A DNA stretch of 52,115 nucleotides from DASVWH01 sp036389715 (GTDB lineage: Bacteria; Acidobacteriota; Blastocatellia; Pyrinomonadales; Pyrinomonadaceae). Of this stretch, positions 16,812-26,500 are shown in pieces. How positions within the stretch are numbered: position 1 is the first letter of the stretch; each line of letters opens with the position of its first letter. The position numbers were made by a program, and so were the translations under genes. The DNA lies in contig DASVWH010000229.1 of assembly GCA_036389715.1 (NCBI GenBank), positions 1 to 52,115 of the forward strand, in the 5' to 3' direction. The notes beneath the pieces were generated by a model. That model was not told the origin of the DNA. It saw only the letters and a list, made by a program, of their open reading frames with translations, and did not search any database.

Positions 16812-17894
16812 TTAAGCGGCGGTCGGCGCGTCGGCCCAGCCTTCGACGCGGATGCAGGCGACCGTGTGGCCGGGCGCGACCTCGCGCAGGTCCGGGTCAA
16901 TCCGCGCGCACTCCTCTATCGCCATCGGGCAGCGTGTCCGAAAGCGGCAGCCGGAGGGCGGATTGACGGGCGTCGGCACGTCGCCACTGAGGATGATGCG
17001 GTCGCGCTTGCGCGTCGGGTCGGGAATGGGAATCGCCGAGAGCAGCGCCCGCGTATAAGGATGCAGCGGGTTGGCGTAAAGCTCCACGGCGCTGCTGATT
17101 TCGACGATGCGGCCGAGGTACATGACGGCGACGCGCGTCGAGATGTGCTCGACGACGGCGAGGCCGTGCGAGATGAAGAGATAGGTCAGCCCGAACTCGC
17201 CCTGCAAGTCCTGCAAGAGATTGACGACCTGCGCCTGGACCGAGACATCCAGGGCGGAGACGGGCTCGTCCGCGACGATCAATTTCGGATTGAGCGCCAG
17301 CGCGCGCGCAATCCCGATGCGCTGGCGCTGCCCGCCGGAGAACTCGTGCGGGTAACGATTCATGTAATCGGGGTCGAGGCCGACCTTGCGTAACAGCTCG
17401 CCGACGCGCTCACGTCTCTCCTCCTTCGTCCCCAGCCCGTGAATGACCAGCGGCTCGCCGATGATGTCGCGGACCTTCATGCGCGGGTTGAGCGAGGCAT
17501 ACGGGTCCTGAAAGATGATCTGCATCTCGCGGCGCAGCTCTCGCAGGCGGCGTCCGCCGGTCATCAGCACGTCGCGGCCGTCGAACTTGATCTCCCCTGC
17601 TGTCGGCTCTATCAGGCGCAGGACGCAGCGCCCGACCGTTGACTTGCCGCAGCCGGATTCGCCGACCAGCCCGAGCGTTTCGCCGCGCAGGATTTCAAAG
17701 GTCACGCCGTCAACGGCGCGCACTACGTCGTCGCTGCCCTCGACCGCGAAGTGCTTGACCAGCCCGCGCACGTGGACCAGCGGCGCGGACTCTCCCTCTG
17801 CGCCATCGTGTGCGCGCGACGCAGCCGCCTCCCGTTCCGGCACGCTGCTGACACCCGGCCGCTGGTCGAAATTAAGCTCTCGATCTAAATTCAC
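16812..17894 (-). CDS. Oligopeptide/dipeptide ABC transporter ATPase (OppF/DppF type)
   Basis: 360 aa, GTG start. Walker A is GESGCGKST, the signature FSGGQRQRIGIARAL, Walker B LIVADEPVSALD. The H-switch reads FISHGLAVVEH, where most homologues have SHDL. The C-terminal oligopeptide-transporter extension is present (HPYTRALLSAIP, PSGCRFRTRCPMAIEEC), with the conserved Cys cluster. A 40-residue polar N-terminal extension precedes the ABC domain. It follows the OppD-like gene by 21 nt and must pair with it. No permease or solute-binding protein is encoded in this window. Confidence 0.93.
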   Translation of the reverse strand: MNLDRELNFDQRPGVSSVPEREAAASRAHDGAEGESAPLVHVRGLVKHFAVEGSDDVVRAVDGVTFEILRGETLGLVGESGCGKSTVGRCVLRLIEPTAGEIKFDGRDVLMTGGRRLRELRREMQIIFQDPYASLNPRMKVRDIIGEPLVIHGLGTKEERRERVGELLRKVGLDPDYMNRYPHEFSGGQRQRIGIARALALNPKLIVADEPVSALDVSVQAQVVNLLQDLQGEFGLTYLFISHGLAVVEHISTRVAVMYLGRIVEISSAVELYANPLHPYTRALLSAIPIPDPTRKRDRIILSGDVPTPVNPPSGCRFRTRCPMAIEECARIDPDLREVAPGHTVACIRVEGWADAPTAA

Positions 17895-17915
17895 GATGAT
17901 TCCCGGTTTGAGTTA

Positions 17916-18950
17916 TCAAGTGGACTGAGACTCAGCGGACTCCGCCCGGTGATCGGCCGTGATGGCGGCCGCCAGGTCGTAGAGCACGCAGCGCACGCGC
18001 ACGCCGCCGCCCAACTCGTAGAGCGGAATCTCGCCGCCTTCCGTGCAGCGCGGCATCCGGTGCGAGCAGCGCGGCGCGAAGTGGCAGCCGGGCGGAAGCT
18101 GCGTCGGGCTCGGGACCATGCCTTCGATGGTCTCCAGCCGCTCCACCTTTTTGGCTTCGCCCGCCGTCAGCTTCGGGACCGAGCGCAGAAGGCCCTCCGT
18201 ATAGGGCATCTTCGGACGCGCGAACAATTCTTCGACAGGGGATTCTTCGACGATGCGTCCCGTGTACATTACGGCGACGCGGTCTGCGACCTCCGCGACC
18301 ACCCCCAGGTCGTGCGTAATCAAGAGCACGCCGAGTTCTCGCGTCCGCCGCAGCTCGTTGAGCAGCTCCAGAATCTGCGCCTGGATGGTCACGTCGAGCG
18401 CCGTCGTCGGCTCGTCCGCAATCAGGAGCTTCGGGTCGCAGGCGAGCGCCATCGCGATCATCACGCGCTGGCGCATCCCGCCCGAAAGCTGGTGCGGGTA
18501 ATCGTCAACGCGCCGCCCGGGGTCAGGAATCGCGACCTCCTTCATGGCCTCGATGGCGGCCTCGCGCGCCTCTTTGCGCGTCATCCCGCGATGCAGCCGC
18601 AGCGCCTCCGCAATCTGCTCGCCCACCTTGTAGACCGGGTTGAGCGAAGTCATCGGGTCCTGGAAGATCATCGCGATGTCGTCGCCGCGAATCTCGCGCA
18701 TCCGCGCTTCCGAAGCCGCCAGCAAATCCTCGCCGTCGAAGTCAATCTCGCCGCCGACGATCTTTCCCGGCTCGGAGATGAGGCGCATGACCGAGAGCGC
18801 CGTGATGGATTTACCGCAGCCGGATTCGCCGACCAGCCCGAGCAGCTCTCCGCGGTCAACGTAAAAGCTGACGCCGTCAACGGCGCGCACCAGCCCGGCT
18901 CGCGTCGGGAAATGAGTCTGTAGATTTCTGACTTCGAGCAAATGTGGCAT
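17916..18950 (-). CDS. Oligopeptide/dipeptide ABC transporter ATPase (OppD/DppD type)
   Basis: 344 aa from ATG 18950. A TTG at 18989 is possible but would add 13 residues before the usual start MPHLLEVRNLQTHF. Walker A is GESGCGKS, followed by FQDPMTSLNPVYKVGEQ, signature LSGGMRQRVMIAMAL, Walker B LLIADEPTTALD and switch LITHDLGVVAEVAD. The C-terminal extension is present (MPYTEGLLRSVP, LPPGCHFAPRCSHRMPRC). With the OppF-like subunit it forms the heterodimeric motor of a peptide importer. The transmembrane and binding subunits must be encoded elsewhere, if they exist. Confidence 0.93.
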   Translation of the reverse strand: MPHLLEVRNLQTHFPTRAGLVRAVDGVSFYVDRGELLGLVGESGCGKSITALSVMRLISEPGKIVGGEIDFDGEDLLAASEARMREIRGDDIAMIFQDPMTSLNPVYKVGEQIAEALRLHRGMTRKEAREAAIEAMKEVAIPDPGRRVDDYPHQLSGGMRQRVMIAMALACDPKLLIADEPTTALDVTIQAQILELLNELRRTRELGVLLITHDLGVVAEVADRVAVMYTGRIVEESPVEELFARPKMPYTEGLLRSVPKLTAGEAKKVERLETIEGMVPSPTQLPPGCHFAPRCSHRMPRCTEGGEIPLYELGGGVRVRCVLYDLAAAITADHRAESAESQST

Positions 18951-19126
18951 GCCGGTAAAGTTTAGCAGGCAATGCGGGCGGTTGACCAATTATTATGTGG
19001 CGCGGGCCGTTTGAATAACTTAAGATGTCTCGACAGCAAGCGCAAATTTTCAATCTCAGACGGGAAGGGCCGAGCCCCCACGCGGCCTTCGTCATTACGC
19101 GCCGCCGCTCAACAGGGAAGACTATT

Positions 19127-20560
19127 ATGATGCTTAAAAGATGCGTCGTCAGCTTACTGATAATCTCCCTGCTGGCGTTGCAGCCGGGCTGCGGAAGACT
19201 GCTCGGAGACAAGTCCGGCTCGGACGGTTATTCGGGCGCTAGCACGCGCCCGGCTCCGCATTTCAAGCCGGGCTTTAATCTCTTCACCCCGGAGCAGGAT
19301 GTCGAGCTTGGCAAGCAGTCTGCGCAGGAGGTCGCGCAGCAGGTCCCCTTCGTGCGTGACGACCGGATTCTCAACTACGTGCGGCAGTTGGGAGCAAGGC
19401 TCGCGGCCAAAGCGCCCGGCTATAACTACCCTTACCAGTTCAACGTGATTGCCACTAAAGAGATCAACGCTTTCGCGCTCCCGGGCGGATTCATCTTCGT
19501 CAACGCGGGCGCGATTGCGGCTGCGCGCAACGAGGGCGAGCTGGCGGGCGTGATGGCGCACGAGATCAGCCACGTCGCGCTCCGGCATCCGACCAACCAG
19601 GTCTCCAAAGCCTACATCGCCAAGCGCGGGATAGGAATCTTAAGGCGCGTGGCGGGCGACGAGATAGGCGGTGTCCTCGGCAGCGTCGGCGGGGCTGGCG
19701 CGAACCTGCTCTTTCTCAAGTTCGGACGCACGGCCGAGACCCAGGCCGACCTCGAAGGCGCGCGAATCATGGCCGAAGCGGGCTACGACCCGCGCGACAT
19801 GGCCAGCTTCTTCCAGACGCTGCAAGCCAAAAGCGGACAAAGAGCGCCTGAATTCATGAGCGACCATCCGGACCCGGGCAACCGCGTCGCGGCCATCAAC
19901 CGAGAGCTTCCCGCGCTCAAGATGAGCCCGAATCCGGTTCACGACACCAACGAATTCGAGCAGGTCAAAGGACAACTGCTCGGCGGGGCGACGCCTCTGG
20001 CCAAATCGGCCGGGCCTGAGCGTAAAGGGTCCGGCGATCCGAACGATACGGGGCCCGGGACGCGTCCGGCCGCGCCCTCCGACGCCATGCGCGAGTTTCA
20101 GGCGCGCGACCAATCCTTTGCCATTCAATATCCCGAAAACTGGGACGCGCTCGTCGCCGACGACGCCAACATGATCTTTGCCCCGAAGGGAGCCTACGGG
20201 CAGATTGACGAAGGACTGGTCGTCACGCACGGCATCTTCATCGGCGCTGTCGCCCCGCAGGCCAAAGAACTCGAAGCGGCCAACGCGGCCTTCGTCCAAC
20301 AGCAGGTCAGCATGAACCCGGACTTTCGCATCGCGCGTGCGCCGCAGGCGATCACCTTCGGCGGGCGGCGCGGCTTTGCCACCGTCGTCGCAGGCCCCTC
20401 GACCGTCACCGGCGTGATCGAGATTGACGTTATCTACACGACCGCGACGGCCGACGGGAGACTGTTTTACCTGATTACCATCGCGCCCGAAGATGAGATG
20501 AAGAATTACCAGGCCGCCTTTGAAAGAATCGCTGGCAGCCTCCGCCTGGCGGGCTCTTGA
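19127..20560 (+). CDS. M48-family zinc metalloprotease lipoprotein
   Basis: 477 aa from the ATG at 19127 (a second ATG follows at 19130), with AGGGAAG just upstream. The earlier in-frame ATG at 19025 gives an implausible polar leader. A signal peptide ends in LLALQPGC, a fair lipobox, so the protein is probably lipid-anchored. The catalytic motif is VMAHEISHVALRHP (HExxH), with a downstream Glu in TAETQADLEGARIMAEAGYDP. This is the BepA/LoiP-type arrangement used in outer-membrane protein quality control. The C-terminal half (about 335-477) is an extra domain without TPRs. An intrinsic terminator follows directly. Confidence 0.9.
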   Translation: MMLKRCVVSLLIISLLALQPGCGRLLGDKSGSDGYSGASTRPAPHFKPGFNLFTPEQDVELGKQSAQEVAQQVPFVRDDRILNYVRQLGARLAAKAPGYNYPYQFNVIATKEINAFALPGGFIFVNAGAIAAARNEGELAGVMAHEISHVALRHPTNQVSKAYIAKRGIGILRRVAGDEIGGVLGSVGGAGANLLFLKFGRTAETQADLEGARIMAEAGYDPRDMASFFQTLQAKSGQRAPEFMSDHPDPGNRVAAINRELPALKMSPNPVHDTNEFEQVKGQLLGGATPLAKSAGPERKGSGDPNDTGPGTRPAAPSDAMREFQARDQSFAIQYPENWDALVADDANMIFAPKGAYGQIDEGLVVTHGIFIGAVAPQAKELEAANAAFVQQQVSMNPDFRIARAPQAITFGGRRGFATVVAGPSTVTGVIEIDVIYTTATADGRLFYLITIAPEDEMKNYQAAFERIAGSLRLAGS

Positions 20561-20562
20561 GC

Positions 20563-20587
20563 GGGCACACGCTCTGTGCGCTTTTTT
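20563..20587 (+). terminator. Intrinsic terminator after the M48 protease gene
   Basis: Stem GCACA/TGTGC (20565-20569, 20575-20579) with a 5-nt loop, then a run of six T at 20582-20587. It starts 2 bases after the protease stop codon and overlaps the last codon of the converging gene. Confidence 0.7.
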
Positions 20588-20867
20588 AGGCCGGGGCCGC
20601 GTCGGCCGGGACCTCTTTCTTCAGGAAGAGCAGGCTGACGGCGACCGAGAAGCCGTCCGCCGGGTTGAGCGACTGTGTGACGGTGCTGACCAGCTCCCAG
20701 CCGTCGCGCCCGGCCGAGTCCAGGTATTCCCAGACCATCGGGCACGAGTTATGCAGCGTCGCCGGGTCCGCATCAACGGGGACTTGCAGGCCCTGCCAGT
20801 GCCCGTTGACGAAAGTGACGCGAGCCATCTGCGTCTGACAAACGCGATATTTAAAAGTTTTCGCCAC
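20586..20867 (-). CDS. Small conserved hypothetical protein (DUF4177-like ending)
   Basis: 93 aa if it starts at GTG 20867 (AGAGG upstream). A TTG at 20894 would add 9 residues. The segment WEYLDSAGRDGWELVSTVTQ followed by a strand ending in SLLFLKK resembles small DUF4177-like proteins, in which a GWELV motif precedes a final beta strand. No catalytic motif is seen and the function is unknown. It lies 58 nt downstream of the methylmalonyl-CoA mutase gene on the opposite side from the protease terminator, so which unit it belongs to is unclear. Confidence 0.6.
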   Translation of the reverse strand: MAKTFKYRVCQTQMARVTFVNGHWQGLQVPVDADPATLHNSCPMVWEYLDSAGRDGWELVSTVTQSLNPADGFSVAVSLLFLKKEVPADAAPA

Positions 20868-20925
20868 CGCACCCGTCCTCTTCTCTTGACTCAAATGTTT
20901 TGCCGGTTTTCAGACGACCTTCGAT

Positions 20926-22536
<1,611 letters not shown>

Positions 22537-22755
22537 GATGGTCAATCTCAATCGGAAAATCGGTTTAAAGCAAATGACTTTTGGTGTCGGGCGAAGTCCT
22601 CGCAGCCTAGCATAGCGCGAACGCGCGTCGCAATCGAGGCTCTGCGGGACAAGGGTCCAGGCGGTTGACCGCGAGCCCGCGCCTCGCTTAGCATCAGCGG
22701 GCACACCGGACAAAGCGGAGCTGCGGGCGGGTTTGAAGCACAGACTGGATATATC

Positions 22756-23031
22756 TTGGAAATCAACGACGAAGCCAAACAGATCGTCCATGACCTGGGC
22801 GCGGCCATCAATTCGGCGGTCGAGAGATCAACGGAGGTGGCCGACGCCATCGAGCGTTTGCGCGAAGCGGGCTACGAGATGGAGCTGACGCTGCGCCTGG
22901 AGATCGCCCTGCGCGAGAACGCAGGCGCAGAGCCGCAGGCGGACGAGGAAGAAGAGGCCGGGCTCGAATTGACGGACGAAGACCGGCGCACCCTGCGGCG
23001 GATGAAGATTCGGTTCGACGAAAGCGAATAA
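22756..23031 (+). CDS. Small acidic helical protein of unknown function
   Basis: 91 aa, TTG start with no strong ribosome site. The first two thirds are predicted helical (EAKQIVHDLGAAINSAVERSTEVADAIERLREAGYEMELTLRLEIALR). The tail is very acidic (DEEEEAGLELTDEDRRTLRRMKIRFDESE). I do not recognise a family. It is followed by a hairpin with a T run, which supports it being a real transcription unit. It is divergent from the mutase gene. Confidence 0.6.
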   Translation: MEINDEAKQIVHDLGAAINSAVERSTEVADAIERLREAGYEMELTLRLEIALRENAGAEPQADEEEEAGLELTDEDRRTLRRMKIRFDESE

Positions 23032-23073
23032 GCGTGTGCCATCCGTAAGGCGAGCAAGCGCGTCGAGAAGCTC

Positions 23074-23121
23074 ACGCCTGCTCACACTCACGCCTGCTCA
23101 CACTCACGCCTGCTCAAGCTC
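23074..23121. repeat. Three tandem copies of a 16-bp unit
   Basis: ACGCCTGCTCACACTC at 23074-23089 and 23090-23105, then a copy with two changes at 23106-23121. It lies between a stop codon and a terminator hairpin. Confidence 0.9.
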
Positions 23122-23146
23122 ACCGCGAGCCTTCTTACTCATTGCG

Positions 23147-23183
23147 GGCAGCCTGACACGCTTTGAGGCTGCCGTAGATTTTT
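23147..23183 (+). terminator. Hairpin terminator with T run
   Basis: GGCAGCCT (23147-23154) pairs perfectly with AGGCTGCC (23166-23173) across an 11-nt loop. A T5 run follows at 23179-23183. It lies downstream of the small acidic gene, in the gap before the converging beta-lactamase gene. Confidence 0.7.
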
Positions 23184-23227
23184 CAGGCCAGCTCTCTCGA
23201 AAGTATCTATCTCCATCAAGACGGCGC

Positions 23228-24046
23228 TCAGGGCTTCGGCAGGTAGCCGAGGCCCGCCAGGATGCGCTTCGTGAGGTCTATTCTTTCGTCTCGAATCGCC
23301 AGATAATCAGGCCCTTCGAGGTTGGTGGCGAAGAAGTAGACGTTGCCCTTCGTCTCGACATAACCGACGAACCAGCCGAGCGCTTTTCCGTCCGGCAGCG
23401 AGCCGCCGCCCGTCTTCCCGCTCAACCTGTAGGCGGGAGTCTCCTCGCGAATCATCAGCTTTCGGACAATCGCAAGCGAGCGTGGTGAGACGGGCAGTTT
23501 CGCCGCGTAGAGCCTTTTGAGGAATTCGACCTGCTCGTCGGCAGAGATTCGCAGGCTGCTGCCGAGCCAGAAGCGGTCGAGCCCGCCGGAGGTGTCCCGG
23601 TTGCCGTAGTCGAGCCTGGCGACGAAGCTCTTCATTCGCTCTGCGCCGACGCGCAGCGCCAGCTCCCTGTAGTACCAGACGACCGAATACTTGAAGGCCG
23701 TGCTGAGCGTCTGGTCCTGGCCCCAGTGAACGAAGGGCTCTATGTTCCAGTTCTCCTGCGGCGGATATTTCGCGCGATTCCAGGCGATGACGAACTCCGC
23801 GTCCCTGATGACGCCGCTTTCCAGCCCGATCAGCGAGTTCGGAATCTTGAAGGTCGAGAAGGGGCTGAACCTCGTCCGGCAGCGCGCTTCGTCGTAGCGC
23901 AGGTATCGGTCGTTCTTCAGGTCATACAGCACGAAAGCCCCTCTTTTATCCTTGAAGTACGGGCTCAAATCCTCTGCGCCCGTGCCCGCGCCGAGGCTTC
24001 CCGCCAGAGCTAAGACCATGATGAAACAGACTTTAAGGGCAGTCAT
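23228..24046 (-). CDS. Class D (OXA-type) beta-lactamase
   Basis: 272 aa from ATG 24046, chosen because AAGGA lies 9 nt upstream and a signal peptide follows (MTALKVCFIMVLALAGSLGAGTGA). All class D signatures are present: STFK with the acylated Ser64 and the Lys67 that is carboxylated in the family; SVV at 121-123; YGN at 147-149; KTG at 211-213 before GGSLPDGKALGWFVGY. The length matches typical OXA enzymes (about 265-280). It acts in the periplasm and opens the beta-lactam ring. Alternatives are a BlaR-type sensor or a non-hydrolysing penicillin-binding homologue, but the protein is a free secreted domain with all motifs. No mobile-element gene is nearby and base use looks like its neighbours, so it is probably a long-resident chromosomal gene. 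Confidence 0.92.
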   Translation of the reverse strand: MTALKVCFIMVLALAGSLGAGTGAEDLSPYFKDKRGAFVLYDLKNDRYLRYDEARCRTRFSPFSTFKIPNSLIGLESGVIRDAEFVIAWNRAKYPPQENWNIEPFVHWGQDQTLSTAFKYSVVWYYRELALRVGAERMKSFVARLDYGNRDTSGGLDRFWLGSSLRISADEQVEFLKRLYAAKLPVSPRSLAIVRKLMIREETPAYRLSGKTGGGSLPDGKALGWFVGYVETKGNVYFFATNLEGPDYLAIRDERIDLTKRILAGLGYLPKP

Positions 24047-24350
24047 CGCTAATCGTCCTTTCGCTCGGTCTGAGCCGGAAAGAGCGTGAACTGTAAACGC
24101 TATCCCGAAAAAGTTGGAGGCGAAACGCCACGTTTCAAGACTGTGGATAACCTCATCAGGGCTGGCTCCATGCCCGTCCGGCGACCGGCTTCCGAAGGGC
24201 CCGGGGCCTCCTTTCAAAGCCTCGCCCGGCCAGGCCCGGCCAGGCGCGCTTTGCCTGAATATTGCGAGTATGTTATCTTGACAGGCTTTCGCACCTCCTA
24301 ATATTTTTTACCTACTAGAGCCTAATTCAAGAGGAGTTAATCAGAAACCT
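24047..24350. other. Divergent intergenic region before atpD
   Basis: 304 bp between the leftward beta-lactamase gene and the rightward atpD. It contains a short GC-rich tandem repeat (CCCGGCCAGG about twice, near 24229-24245) and a strong promoter at 24278-24307. The region just before atpD is clearly AT-rich. No ORF is supported. Confidence 0.55.
24278..24307 (+). promoter_or_regulatory. Sigma-70-type promoter of atpDC
   Basis: A perfect -35 TTGACA (24278-24283) is separated by 17-18 bp from an AT-rich -10 (ATATTT at 24301 or TATTTT at 24302). The start codon is about 43 nt further on, with GAGGAG at 24331-24336. Confidence 0.7.
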
Positions 24351-25883
24351 ATGGCTACGCCTAATGGAAATCTCGGGACGGATGGAAACATCGCGGGCCG
24401 CGTCGTGCAGATTATCGGCCCCGTCGTGGACGTAGAGTTTGAAGAAAAATACCTGCCGCCGATCTACCAGGCGCTGCGCATCACGTCAGAAGGCTTCGAC
24501 GTGCCGACGCCCGTCAACGTCATCTGCGAAGTCCAGCAGCACCTCGGCGAAGGCCGCGTCCGCACGGTCTCGATGCTGCCGACCGACGGCATGGTGCGCG
24601 GGATGCGGGCCATTGATACGGGCGGCCCGATTACGGTCCCCGTCGGCGAAGCGACGCTCGGGCGCGTGCTCAACGTCATCGGCGAGCCGGTGGACAGCCT
24701 CGGCGCGGTCAACTCCGAGCAGCGTTACCCGATTCATCGCCACGCGCCCGACTTTGACGAACAGTCAACCGAATTGCAGATGTTCGAGACGGGCATCAAG
24801 GTCATTGACCTGATTCAGCCCTTCCTGCGCGGCGGCAAGATCGGGCTTTTCGGCGGCGCTGGCGTCGGCAAGACCGTCCTCATCATGGAGCTCATCAACA
24901 ACATCGCCAAGGCGCACTCGGGCTTTTCGGTCTTCGCGGGCGTCGGCGAGCGCACCCGCGAGGGCAACGACCTCCTGCGCGAAATGGTCGAATCCAAGGT
25001 CATCAACTTCGGCGAGCCCTTCTACGAGCACATGGAGAAGACGGGCGAGTTCGATATGACCAAGGTGGACATGGAGGCCATCAAGGAATCCAAGGTGGCT
25101 CTGATTTACGGGCAGATGACGGAGCCGCCGGGAGCGCGCCTGCGCGTCGCACTTTCCGGCCTGACGGTCGCCGAATACTTCCGCGACCAGGGTCTGGACG
25201 TGCTGCTCTTCGTTGACAACATCTTCCGCTTCACGCAGGCCGGTTCGGAAGTCTCGGCGCTGCTCGGACGCATGCCTTCGGCCGTCGGCTACCAGCCGAA
25301 CCTGGCCACCGAGATGGGCGAGATGCAGGAGCGCATCACTTCCACCAAGACGGGCGCTGTGACCTCGATTCAGGCCGTCTACGTTCCGGCGGACGATTAC
25401 ACGGACCCCGCTCCGGCGACCACCTTCGCGCACCTCGACGCCGTCACGGCTCTCTCGCGCCAGATCGTAGAGCTTGGCATCTACCCGGCGGTTGACCCGC
25501 TCTCTTCGTCCTCGCGCATTCTGGACCCGCGCATCGTCGGCGCGGAGCACTACCAGACGGCGCAGGATGTCAAACAGATTCTGCAACGCTACAAGGACTT
25601 GCAGGACATCATCGCCATCCTCGGCCTGGACGAGCTGTCGGACGAAGACAAGCTGACGGTCTCGCGCGCGCGCAAGATTCAGCGCTTCTTCTCGCAGCCC
25701 TTCTTCGTCGGCGAGCAGTTCACGGGCCAGAAAGGCAAGTACGTCAAACTGGCCGACACCATCCGCGGCTTCCGCGAGATCGTTGACGGCAAGCACGACG
25801 ACCTGCCCGAACAGGCTTTCTACATGGTCGGCACAATCGAAGAGGCCAGGGAGCGGGCCGAGCGCATCGCCACGGCAGGCTAA
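24351..25883 (+). CDS. atpD: F1Fo ATP synthase subunit beta
   Basis: 510 aa, about 35 residues longer than the E. coli protein because of an N-terminal extension (MATPNGNLGTDGNIAGR). Hallmarks: GLFGGAGVGKTVLIMELINN (P-loop), the GERTREGNDLL catalytic Glu/Arg segment, ALIYGQMTEPPGARLRV, and ADDYTDPAPATTFAHLDA. It forms the catalytic sites of F1 at the inner membrane. GAGGAG lies 14 nt from the ATG, which is wider than usual. Only atpD and atpC are present, so the other subunit genes must be elsewhere on the chromosome, a split-operon arrangement. Confidence 0.98.
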   Translation: MATPNGNLGTDGNIAGRVVQIIGPVVDVEFEEKYLPPIYQALRITSEGFDVPTPVNVICEVQQHLGEGRVRTVSMLPTDGMVRGMRAIDTGGPITVPVGEATLGRVLNVIGEPVDSLGAVNSEQRYPIHRHAPDFDEQSTELQMFETGIKVIDLIQPFLRGGKIGLFGGAGVGKTVLIMELINNIAKAHSGFSVFAGVGERTREGNDLLREMVESKVINFGEPFYEHMEKTGEFDMTKVDMEAIKESKVALIYGQMTEPPGARLRVALSGLTVAEYFRDQGLDVLLFVDNIFRFTQAGSEVSALLGRMPSAVGYQPNLATEMGEMQERITSTKTGAVTSIQAVYVPADDYTDPAPATTFAHLDAVTALSRQIVELGIYPAVDPLSSSSRILDPRIVGAEHYQTAQDVKQILQRYKDLQDIIAILGLDELSDEDKLTVSRARKIQRFFSQPFFVGEQFTGQKGKYVKLADTIRGFREIVDGKHDDLPEQAFYMVGTIEEARERAERIATAG

Positions 25884-25890
25884 AAACGCA

Positions 25891-26304
25891 ATGGCTGAAC
25901 AGATTCAACTCGATGTCGTCACGCCGGAGCGCCGCGTGCTCTCCGAAGCGGTGGATTCGGTCACTATTCCGGGGATGAACGGCGAGCTGGGCATTCTGCC
26001 CGGCCATACGCCGCTCATCTCACAGCTTCAGACAGGCGTTCTGACCTATGTGCAGAACGGGGCGACGACCCGTCTGCACGTTTCGGGGGGCGTCGTCGAA
26101 GTCAGCAACGACCGCGTCTCCGTGCTGGCCGAGATTGCCGAGCGCCCGGAAGAGATAGACGCCGCGCGCGCACGCATGGCCCGCGAGCACGCCGAAAAAA
26201 CGCTCAGCGCATTCTCTGGAACGGAAGAAGACTTCGAGGTCGCACGCGCGCGCCTCGAACGCTCGGTCGTCCGCCTGCAACTCGCCACGGGCATCAACCC
26301 ATAG
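25891..26304 (+). CDS. atpC: F1Fo ATP synthase subunit epsilon
   Basis: 137 aa from ATG 25891, 7 nt after atpD. An N-terminal beta sandwich (LDVVTPERRVLSEAVDSVTIPGMNGELGILPGHTPLISQL, in two stretches) is followed by VSGGVVEVSNDRVSVLAE and two C-terminal helices rich in Ala, Arg and Glu. Epsilon sits on the central stalk and regulates ATP hydrolysis. The frame also opens at 25783 inside atpD, but that part is a shadow. A hairpin terminator follows. Confidence 0.97.
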   Translation: MAEQIQLDVVTPERRVLSEAVDSVTIPGMNGELGILPGHTPLISQLQTGVLTYVQNGATTRLHVSGGVVEVSNDRVSVLAEIAERPEEIDAARARMAREHAEKTLSAFSGTEEDFEVARARLERSVVRLQLATGINP

Positions 26305-26340
26305 CAGTCAAAGCCGTTTCCGGCTAATCGAACCAACCCC

Positions 26341-26398
26341 GGCCGGTGAAAGATGAACGTCGCTTGCGACCATCCTTTTTCACCGGCCATTTTATTTC
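26341..26398 (+). terminator. Terminator after atpC
   Basis: GGCCGGTGAAA (26341-26351) pairs with TTTCACCGGCC (26378-26388) to give at least 11 bp around a 26-nt loop. ATTTTATTT follows directly. Confidence 0.75.
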
Positions 26399-26418
26399 CC
26401 GCCGGTTGTGTTTCATGC

Positions 26419-26447
26419 TTGAAACAATAGCCCGGAGACGGTATAAT
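26419..26447 (+). promoter_or_regulatory. Sigma-70-type promoter of ruvB
   Basis: TTGAAA (26419-26424), a 17-bp spacer, and a perfect TATAAT (26442-26447), 53 nt before the ruvB ATG and just after the atpC terminator. Confidence 0.75.
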
Positions 26448-26500
26448 GCGTGATGTACCGGGCGACCAAATTTTACGCCGCGAAGAGGGTCTTAAAAGCA

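Noticed and set aside
24765..25796. Long minus-strand ORF opposite atpD
   Set aside because: It lies fully inside a certain gene. GC-rich third positions create long antisense frames throughout this window; the same holds for 38571-39680 opposite pfkA and 42730-44271 opposite accC.
25783..25890. N-terminal extension of AtpC into atpD
   Set aside because: The frame is open, but the residues are unlike any AtpC and overlap the end of atpD. The ATG at 25891 gives a normal protein.
26341..26398. Structured RNA gene or riboswitch
   Set aside because: A single long stem followed by a T-rich stretch, right after atpC, is adequately explained as a terminator.
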